NCBI GenBank assembly: GCA_020851015.1
Contig: JADZDN010000228.1
Span: 1 to 6,021 of the forward strand
DNA from: Alphaproteobacteria bacterium
GTDB taxonomy: Bacteria > Pseudomonadota > Alphaproteobacteria > JAEULC01
Reading direction: 5' to 3'
DNA length: 6,021 nt
Of the stretch, positions 1-5,087 are shown piece by piece (within the stretch, counting starts at the first letter, position 1; every line of letters begins with the position of its first letter). The position numbers and the translations under genes are program-made. Under the pieces are notes generated by a model, which searched no databases, was not told where the DNA came from, and saw only the letters and a list, made by a program, of their open reading frames with translations.

Positions 1-161
1 ACGATCTCGATCGCCTGGATCACGCCCTGCTGCGGCGCGCGCGGCGTGGTCAGCACCTTGGTGGTGAACCAGCCCTTGTCCGTTTCCAGCGCCACGTCGG
101 TGAATGTGCCGCCGATATCGACGCCCAACCGGGCCGATTTTCCGTTCACGGTGCCTGCCAT
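1..161 (-). CDS. Hydantoinase/oxoprolinase (HyuA-like) family protein, N-terminal fragment
   Basis: Only the first 53 codons lie in the window; the gene continues past the left edge. The protein opens with a short leader and then the motif DIGGTFTD (residues 15-22). This is the nucleotide-binding signature at the start of the hydantoinase/oxoprolinase N-terminal region (ASKHA-like fold). Members include ATP-dependent N-methylhydantoinase, 5-oxoprolinase and the acetone/acetophenone carboxylase subunits, and usually act with a HyuB-type partner. The fragment cannot tell these apart. The ATG at 159-161 puts the motif at the usual distance from the N-terminus. A weak AGGG lies only 2 bases upstream of it, so the start is likely but not certain. 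The gene is divergent from the SDR gene and shares a 102-base control region with it, which suggests co-regulation. The family call is firm; the substrate is unknown. Confidence 0.88.
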   Translation of the reverse strand, partial: MAGTVNGKSARLGVDIGGTFTDVALETDKGWFTTKVLTTPRAPQQGVIQAIEI

Positions 162-207
162 ATCCCTTTGTTCCAGACCGGCTAAACTCGGGCAGGGGGG
201 ATGCAAG

Positions 208-220
208 GTCAAGCGTTGAC
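208..220. promoter_or_regulatory. Candidate operator: perfect inverted repeat in the divergent intergenic region
   Basis: The sequence GTCAA-GCG-TTGAC is a perfect 5-bp inverted repeat with a 3-bp centre. It sits almost midway in the 102-base gap between the divergent hyuA-like and SDR genes, 46 bases from the hyuA-like ATG and 43 from the SDR ATG. Each arm holds a -35-like hexamer facing outward: TTGACG at 216-221 on the plus strand and TTGACC at 212-207 on the minus strand. The matching -10 positions are poor (at best about 3 of 6 matches to TATAAT on either side), so no sigma-70 promoter can be called. A short dyad overlapping both -35 boxes is what a dimeric regulator (GntR, LysR or IclR type) would bind. 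That role is inferred from position only. No regulator gene is in the window. Confidence 0.4.
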
Positions 221-253
221 GGGGCATGGCCGGCCGGCGGAGAGTGCCGGGGC

Positions 254-259
254 GGGGGA
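254..259 (+). promoter_or_regulatory. Ribosome-binding site deciding the SDR start at 264
   Basis: GGGGGA lies 4 bases before the ATG at 264. The in-frame upstream ATG at 201 has its G-run directly against the codon and would add 21 residues of unstructured Gly/Ala-rich sequence before the Rossmann fold. The 264 start is therefore preferred. Confidence 0.6.
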
Positions 260-263
260 CGAC

Positions 264-1019
264 ATGGCGGAATCCGATACAAGAACGGCGATCGTCACGG
301 GCGGCGCCCGCGGCATCGGGCGGGGCTGCGCGCTGGCCCTGGCGGCCAAGGGCTTCGATATCGCCCTGGTCGACCTGCTGGCGCCGGAGATGGAGCGCAC
401 CGCGGGGGAGATTCGTGCGCTGGGCCGTCGCGTCCTGGCCTACGAGGCCGATGTCGCCTCCCATGCCCGCGCCGGGGAGGTCGTCGGCGCGGTGGCCAGG
501 GAATGGGGCCGGATCGACTTCCTGCTCAACAACGCCGGCAGGTCGATGCCCAAGCCGCTGGTCGAGATCAGCGAGGAGGAGTTCGACCGCACCATCGCGA
601 TCAACCTGAAGAGCTGCTTCAACTACATCCAGGCGGCGGCGCCGGTGATGCTGGCCCAGGGCGGCGGGCGCATCGCCAGCATGTCGTCGCTCAACGCCTA
701 TACCGGCGGCGTCACCAGCGCGGTCAGCAAGTTCGCCTACGCGGCGGCCAAGGCCGGCATCCTGGGCATGACCCGCGCGCTGGCGAAGGAACTGGCGCCG
801 ACCATCACGATCAACGCGATCTGCCCCGGCGTCATCAAGACCGAGCTGGGCAACACGCTCACCCAGTCCCGCGAGCCGGAATTGAAGAAAGGCATCGCGC
901 TGGGCCGGCTGGGCACGCCCCAGGACGTGGCGCAGCTCGTCGTGTTCCTGGCGACGGTCGAGCCCAATTTCATCACCGGACAGGACTTCAAGGTCGACGG
1001 GTTCCAGTGGGTGATCTGA
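264..1019 (+). CDS. SDR family NAD(P)-dependent oxidoreductase
   Basis: A 251-residue classical short-chain dehydrogenase/reductase, the usual family length, and a soluble cytoplasmic enzyme. The cofactor motif TGGARGIG is at residues 12-19. Asp37 at the end of the second strand favours NAD(H) over NADP(H). Asp63-Val64 contacts the adenine ring, and NNAG is at 89-92. The catalytic tetrad is Asn114, Ser142, Tyr159 and Lys163 (YAAAK 159-163), followed by CPG at 187-189. The Ser-Tyr spacing is 17 residues against 13 in FabG, so the loop beside the active site is about 4 residues longer than usual. The C-terminus keeps ITGQ and a VDG motif. Such enzymes interconvert secondary alcohols and ketones, for example on sugar acids, polyols or 3-hydroxyacyl compounds; the substrate is not readable here. 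It is first in a rightward unit with the MFS gene 4 bases downstream, and divergent from the hyuA-like gene. Confidence 0.93.
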   Translation: MAESDTRTAIVTGGARGIGRGCALALAAKGFDIALVDLLAPEMERTAGEIRALGRRVLAYEADVASHARAGEVVGAVAREWGRIDFLLNNAGRSMPKPLVEISEEEFDRTIAINLKSCFNYIQAAAPVMLAQGGGRIASMSSLNAYTGGVTSAVSKFAYAAAKAGILGMTRALAKELAPTITINAICPGVIKTELGNTLTQSREPELKKGIALGRLGTPQDVAQLVVFLATVEPNFITGQDFKVDGFQWVI

Positions 1020-1023
1020 CCTT

Positions 1024-2220
1024 ATGATCGCGGCGCCGTGGTTCTGGCCGCTGGTCATCACGATGGTGATGCAGGCGCAGTCCGCCTTCGCGGCCCGCGG
1101 CATCGCGGTGTTCGGGCCGGTGCTGACGGAGGTCGCGGGCGTGACGCCCGAGCAGATCGGCATCCTGACCGCGATCAACACCATGGGCACGATGCTGTTC
1201 CTGATCTGCGGCGCGCCGGTGCTGCAGCGCCTCGGCCCGGTGCGCGCGTTGCAGATCGGCGCGCTTTTCGCCGCCGTCGGCATCGCGGTGGCCGGCTTCG
1301 GCGTCTGGCCGATGATGATGCTGTCCGCGCTACTGATCGGCTTGGGCTACGGCCCGTCGCCGCCGGCGGGCAGCGAGATCCTCGCGCGCTATGCCCCGAA
1401 GCAGCATCGCGCCATGATCTTCTCGATCAAGCAGGCAGGCGTGCCGGTGGGCGGGGTGATCGCCGGCCTGGTCATGCCCCTGTTCATCGCGTGGTACGAC
1501 TGGCGCATCGCGCTGCTGCTGACCGCGGCCCTGACCGGCCTGCCGGCCCTGGTCGTCCAGCCGGCGCGCGCGACGATGGATGCCGATCGCAACCGCGACC
1601 TGCGCCTTTCCGCGGCGACGCTGCTGTCGCCGGCAACGGTGCTGGAGCCGTTCCGCGCCGTGCTGGCGACGCCAGCGCTGATCCGCCTCAGCATGGTCGG
1701 ATTTTCCTTCGCCATCGCGCAGGGCTGCCTGTTCTCGTTCCAGGTCACGTTCCTGAATGTCGAATCCGGCCTTTCGCTGGCGATGGCCGGCAGCCTGTTT
1801 GCCGTCACCCAGGGGGTCAGCATCGCCGGCCGCGTCTTCACCGGCTGGGCGTCCGACCGGCTCGGCTCGGGCCTGCGCATGCTGATGCTGCTGGGCATGG
1901 GTTCGGGAGCCATGATGTGGGCGACGGCCATGATCGCGCCCAGCTGGCCGTGGTCGGCGATGATGGTGGTTTCGGCCCTGTCGGGCCTGGCCGTCGGAAG
2001 CTGGAACGGCGTCTATCTGTCGGAAGTCGCTGCCCATGCGCCCAAGGGGAAGATCGCCGAGGCGACGGCAGGCTCCACCTTCCTCACCTTCCTCGGCTAT
2101 GTCTGCGGGCCGATCGCATTCACCGTGGCGGTGAAGACCACGGGGCACTACTCGCCGGCGTTCATCGCCGCGGGCGTGCTGCCGCTCCTGGCGTCGCTGG
2201 GGCTGATGCGGCTCAAATAG
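1024..2220 (+). CDS. MFS transporter, 12 transmembrane helices
   Basis: A 398-residue hydrophobic inner-membrane protein of usual major facilitator superfamily length. Hydrophobic stretches lie near residues 5-30, 45-66, 74-95, 97-117, 134-156, 160-179, 219-243, 252-274, 284-306, 308-330, 348-370 and 378-396. A polar central loop (about 180-218) separates the two six-helix halves. The conserved loop between helices 8 and 9 is visible as a GxxxGxxSDRxG-type motif (269-281); its counterpart between helices 2 and 3 (63-75) is degenerate. The GYGPSPPAGSEIL stretch (108-120) and SIKQAGVPVGG (134-144) form helix 4-5 motifs typical of a set of proteobacterial carriers for organic anions. The ATG lies 4 bases after the SDR stop with only a weak GTGGGTGA about 10 bases ahead, so translation is probably coupled to the SDR gene. 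It probably imports the substrate of the locus or exports a product; the direction and ligand are unknown. Confidence 0.9.
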   Translation: MIAAPWFWPLVITMVMQAQSAFAARGIAVFGPVLTEVAGVTPEQIGILTAINTMGTMLFLICGAPVLQRLGPVRALQIGALFAAVGIAVAGFGVWPMMMLSALLIGLGYGPSPPAGSEILARYAPKQHRAMIFSIKQAGVPVGGVIAGLVMPLFIAWYDWRIALLLTAALTGLPALVVQPARATMDADRNRDLRLSAATLLSPATVLEPFRAVLATPALIRLSMVGFSFAIAQGCLFSFQVTFLNVESGLSLAMAGSLFAVTQGVSIAGRVFTGWASDRLGSGLRMLMLLGMGSGAMMWATAMIAPSWPWSAMMVVSALSGLAVGSWNGVYLSEVAAHAPKGKIAEATAGSTFLTFLGYVCGPIAFTVAVKTTGHYSPAFIAAGVLPLLASLGLMRLK

Positions 2221-2229
2221 GGCGCACGT

Positions 2230-3363
2230 TCAGCGCGTCTCGATCCAACCCTCGTGCGCGTAGCGCTGGACCGACTTGGCATCGAAGTCGAAACCCAGGC
2301 CCGGCCCCGTCGGCAGCACGACATTGCCGTCCTTCGTTTCGAGCTGGCGGTCGACCAGGCGGCGGAAGTTCAGCACCTGGTCGTCGGGGAAGAACTCGAC
2401 GTAGCGGCAGTTCGGGATCGCCGCGACCAAGTGCACGTGCACGTCGTGGAACCAGTGGGGGCAGAGCGTGACGCCGAAGCTGTCGGCGGTGGCGGCGATG
2501 CGGCGGAACTCGCTGATGCCGCCGCAGACGCAGGCGTCGGTCTGCAGGATCTGCGCCGCGCGCTCGCGCAGCAGGTTGGCGAAGCGCCAACGACCGGCCT
2601 CGATCTCGCCGGTCGCAACGATCACGCGCGTGCGCTCGGCCAAACGCGCGTGGTTCTCGATGTCGTCCGGGCTGAACGGTTCCTCGATCCAGTAGGGGTC
2701 ATAGGGCTCGTAGCGGCGCACGAACCGCAGGGCGGCGGGCAGGTCGAGCCAGGCAGTGTTGGCGTCGAGCATCAGGATGACGTCCGGCCCGATCGCCTTG
2801 CGCGCGGCGGCGATGCGCGCCTCTTCCGCGGCAGGGTCGGAAAGCCGGCCGACTTTCATCTTGACGGCCTTGAAGCCCTTGGCGACATAGCCGGCCAGCT
2901 CCTCGCCCAGCTTCTCCGGCGTCTTGCCGTCGAGATAGTAGCCGCCGCTGGCATAGGCCGGCACCGAGCCCAGGTGCGTTGCCCCCAGGTACTTGTAGAG
3001 CGGCAGCTTGGCCGCGCGCGCGTTGCGGTCCCAGATCGCAATGTCCAGGATGCTGATCGCCCGCATCACCGCGCCGACGCGGCCCTGCAGCAGGCCTTCC
3101 TGGTACATGCGCTGCCACAATCCCTCGACCTGGTAGGGATCCTGGCCGATCAGCAGCGGCGCCAGCAGCTCGCGCACCGCCAGCGTCACTAGGTGCCCGG
3201 CGCGGCTGCCGCCGTAGCAGAAGCCGATCCCCTCGACCCCGTCATCCGTGCGCACCCGGACCAGCGCATAGTCGCGCGCCGCAACCGTGCGGGTGGCGAA
3301 GGACGTGACGTTGTCCAGCGGCACCCGGACGGTCGCGCTCGATACGGCGGCGATCTTCGTCAT
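2230..3363 (-). CDS. Mandelate racemase/muconate lactonizing enzyme family protein (enolase superfamily, MR subgroup)
   Basis: A 377-residue protein with the two-domain enolase-superfamily layout: an N-terminal capping domain (about 1-130) and a TIM-barrel domain (about 135-370). All mandelate racemase (MR) active-site residues have counterparts. The KxK motif is Lys168-Met-Lys170. The Mg2+ ligands are Asp200, Glu227 (in WIEEPF) and Glu253 (in TGE). The general-base dyad is Asp276 with His303 (CPHWFHD), and Glu323 matches the MR electrophilic Glu317. Relative to MR the offset grows only from 4 to 6 residues. The reaction should start with alpha-proton abstraction from a carboxylate. Most MR-subgroup enzymes are acid-sugar dehydratases giving 2-keto-3-deoxy acids, and some are racemases. 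The substrate is set by the 20s loop (around 17-30), which I cannot match to a known specificity. It is the last gene of the leftward operon, starting 10 bases after the MaoC stop with only a weak ribosome-binding site. It ends 9 bases from the convergent MFS stop. Confidence 0.93.
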   Translation of the reverse strand: MTKIAAVSSATVRVPLDNVTSFATRTVAARDYALVRVRTDDGVEGIGFCYGGSRAGHLVTLAVRELLAPLLIGQDPYQVEGLWQRMYQEGLLQGRVGAVMRAISILDIAIWDRNARAAKLPLYKYLGATHLGSVPAYASGGYYLDGKTPEKLGEELAGYVAKGFKAVKMKVGRLSDPAAEEARIAAARKAIGPDVILMLDANTAWLDLPAALRFVRRYEPYDPYWIEEPFSPDDIENHARLAERTRVIVATGEIEAGRWRFANLLRERAAQILQTDACVCGGISEFRRIAATADSFGVTLCPHWFHDVHVHLVAAIPNCRYVEFFPDDQVLNFRRLVDRQLETKDGNVVLPTGPGLGFDFDAKSVQRYAHEGWIETR

Positions 3364-3373
3364 GGGCCTGCGC

Positions 3374-3841
3374 CTATTCGGCCGCCGCCTTGGCGACGGA
3401 CGGATTCTTGACCCAGCGCAGGATGTGGGTGCCCACCGCTACCAGCTCGCCGTTCTGGTTCTTGACCTCGACGTTCGAGCGCGACTGGCGCTTGACCGGG
3501 TCCACCTCCTGGATCGTGTAGGTGAGGGTGACGGTCTCGTTGATGTAGACCGGACCCAGGAACCGGATCTTGTCGTAACCGAGCGATACCGGGGTCTCGT
3601 CGATCGGTCCCGACTTCGCCAGGCTCTTGTCGATCATCAGGGTCGAGCAGGTCGACATGAAGCCGATCATCAGCGCGCCATGCGCGATGCGCCGGCCGTA
3701 TTTCGACTTCGCCATGTACTCGTCGTTGACGTGGTTGCCCGACAGGTCGCCGGTGATGCCGGCGAACAGGTAGATGTCGCTTTCGCCGACGGTCTTGGCG
3801 AACCTGACGCTGTCCCCGATGCTGACGTGAAAATTGCTCAT
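3374..3841 (-). CDS. MaoC-like (R)-specific enoyl-CoA hydratase
   Basis: A 155-residue single hot-dog-fold protein, close in size to PhaJ-type (R)-hydratases. The hydratase motif covers about residues 27-53. Asp32 (in TGDLSGNH) and His37 stand five residues apart, as do catalytic Asp31 and His36 of Aeromonas caviae PhaJ, and the family block RIAHGAL follows. These enzymes add water across 2-enoyl-CoA to give (R)-3-hydroxyacyl-CoA, or run the reverse dehydration, as cytoplasmic dimers. The usual Asn-Pro after the aspartate is replaced here by Ser-Gly-Asn, a modest variation. The start at 3841 is chosen because AAGGAG lies 6 bases upstream. The longer frame from 3907 would overlap the CoA-transferase by 50 bases and add a non-homologous leader. 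It sits between the CoA-transferase gene (16-base gap) and the MR-type gene (10-base gap), which suggests it acts on a CoA thioester made by the transferase. Confidence 0.92.
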   Translation of the reverse strand: MSNFHVSIGDSVRFAKTVGESDIYLFAGITGDLSGNHVNDEYMAKSKYGRRIAHGALMIGFMSTCSTLMIDKSLAKSGPIDETPVSLGYDKIRFLGPVYINETVTLTYTIQEVDPVKRQSRSNVEVKNQNGELVAVGTHILRWVKNPSVAKAAAE

Positions 3842-3847
3842 CGCTGT

Positions 3848-3853
3848 CTCCTT
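3848..3853 (-). promoter_or_regulatory. Ribosome-binding site for the MaoC gene
   Basis: AAGGAG on the minus strand lies 6 bases before the ATG at 3841-3839, inside the 16-base gap after the CoA-transferase stop. It is the best Shine-Dalgarno match in the window and fixes the MaoC start. It also implies that this gene is initiated independently rather than only by coupling. Confidence 0.75.
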
Positions 3854-3857
3854 CGGT

Positions 3858-5087
3858 TCAAGAACGCCCGGCCGGCGCATGAGCGGCGCCGCTGCCGAGC
3901 AGGCCATCGATTGCGGATTGGGCGAAACCCAGTTCGGCCAGCACTTCGCGCGTATGCGCGCCGGGCGCGGCCGCGAATTCGCCCGATGCCCGGCCCTCGC
4001 CGTCGTAGCGCAGCGGGTGGCTGACCACGACCGCCTTGGCCTCGCCGGCCGGAATTTCGCTTAAGAGCCGGTTGTGCACGACCTGGGGGTTTCGCCGCAG
4101 CGCCTCGTAGTCGTCGACGCGGGCGTACCAGATGCCCTCGCGGTCGAACGGGGCGACGATCGCGTCGAACCGCTTGCCGGCCAGCGCCTCGGCCACGGCC
4201 GCGGCGAGCCGGTCGCGCTCCTCGTAGGCATTGATGTCCGCCAGCGCGGCGATCGCCTGGCTGTCCAGCGCGCGGGCCAGCTTGGCCGGCTCGTTCATCG
4301 ACAGGGCGACATGCTGGCCGCAGGCCAGGCGGTAGACGCCATAGGGCGAGGAGTGGAACCAGGTGCCGAGATGCGTGTCGCGCTCGAACACCTTGGGACC
4401 GCGCCCGGCGGCGAAATAGGTCGTGATCGCCTCGCCCTGCAGGTCGATTCCGGCCGCCAGCAGGCTGGTTTCGACCCGCGTGCCGCCGCCGCCCGCCAGC
4501 AGCTTGGCATAGGCGCCGGCGATGCCCAGCGCCAGCAACGCACCGCCATGCTGGTCGGCGATCGCGCAGCCCGCCGGCGTCGGCGCGTGCGAGGGCACGC
4601 CCGTGGCATGCACCAGGCCGCTCATCGACTGGATCAGCAGGTCCTGGCCGGGCCGGTCCTTGTAGGGGCCGTCGCTGCCGAAGCCGCTGGCCGAGGCATA
4701 GATGATGTCCGGCTTCAGCGCCTTGACCTGTTCGTAGCCGTAGCCCAGCCGGTCGAGCACGCCGGGGCGGAAGTTCTCCACGACGACATGGCTGCGGGCG
4801 ATCAGCGCGTGGATCACCGCCCGGCTATCGGGATGCTTAAGGTCCAGCGCCAGGCTGCGCGAGCCGCGATTGGCGACGATGTAGAACGCGCTGACACCGT
4901 CGATCTTCACCCGGTCGGCACCCGCCCAGTGGCGCTCGAAGCCGCCCTTGCCAGGCTCGATCTTCACGACGTCGGCGCCCATGTCGGTCAGGTACTGGGT
5001 GCAGGCCGGGCCTTGCAGGTAGTGGCAGAAGCTCAAAACCCGCATGCCGGCGAGGACGCCGTCGCGTTTCGGCAGTTGATCGGTCAT
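3858..5087 (-). CDS. CaiB/BaiF (class III) CoA-transferase
   Basis: A 409-residue protein of full family length, the interlocked-dimer type that includes formyl-CoA transferase (Frc), CaiB and BaiF. The N-terminal block YLTDMGADVVKIEPGKGG (residues 32-49) is the CoA-binding region. NRGSRSLALDLK (73-84), ENFRPGVLDRLGYGY (104-118) and SGFGSDGPYKDRPGQD (134-149) follow. Asp149 aligns with catalytic Asp169 of Frc, which forms the mixed anhydride. The C-terminal PGAHTREVLAELGF (375-388) is the family's closing motif. It moves CoA from a donor thioester to a carboxylic acid, activating it for further catabolism. The start codon overlaps the upstream ABC ATPase stop as ATGA (5084-5087), so translation should be coupled. 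Downstream lie the MaoC hydratase and the MR-type enzyme. The family pairing with a MaoC hydratase recalls itaconate degradation (CoA-transferase plus itaconyl-CoA hydratase), but nothing here proves that substrate. Confidence 0.95.
   Translation of the reverse strand: MTDQLPKRDGVLAGMRVLSFCHYLQGPACTQYLTDMGADVVKIEPGKGGFERHWAGADRVKIDGVSAFYIVANRGSRSLALDLKHPDSRAVIHALIARSHVVVENFRPGVLDRLGYGYEQVKALKPDIIYASASGFGSDGPYKDRPGQDLLIQSMSGLVHATGVPSHAPTPAGCAIADQHGGALLALGIAGAYAKLLAGGGGTRVETSLLAAGIDLQGEAITTYFAAGRGPKVFERDTHLGTWFHSSPYGVYRLACGQHVALSMNEPAKLARALDSQAIAALADINAYEERDRLAAAVAEALAGKRFDAIVAPFDREGIWYARVDDYEALRRNPQVVHNRLLSEIPAGEAKAVVVSHPLRYDGEGRASGEFAAAPGAHTREVLAELGFAQSAIDGLLGSGAAHAPAGRS

Noticed and set aside
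229..238. Perfect 10-base palindrome GCCGGCCGGC in the intergenic region
   Set aside because: Pure G/C palindromes of this size are expected by chance in DNA this GC-rich; it has no spacing or promoter context supporting an operator.
201..263. Upstream in-frame ATG at 201 as the SDR start
   Set aside because: It adds 21 non-homologous residues before the Rossmann fold, its G-run is directly against the codon, and the ATG at 264 has a usable ribosome-binding site and gives the usual family length.
1330..2148. 272-codon minus-strand frame opposite the MFS gene
   Set aside because: Rich in Arg, Gln and His with no domain; explained by codon bias of the real gene on the other strand.
2221..2229. 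Possible bidirectional terminator between the convergent genes
   Set aside because: The 9-base gap has no convincing stem-loop or T-run on either side.
1038..2471. 477-codon plus-strand frame overlapping the MFS gene and the convergent gene
   Set aside because: Frame-shifted shadow of the MFS gene, rich in Arg/Gly/His/Pro and without hydrophobic segments or motifs.
2254..3192. Long plus-strand open frame opposite the MR-type gene
   Set aside because: Low-complexity antisense shadow; the minus-strand frame carries the full enolase-superfamily active site.
3842..3907. Longer MaoC start at 3907
   Set aside because: It would overlap the CoA-transferase by 50 bases and add a leader unlike the family; AAGGAG at 3848-3853 points to 3841.
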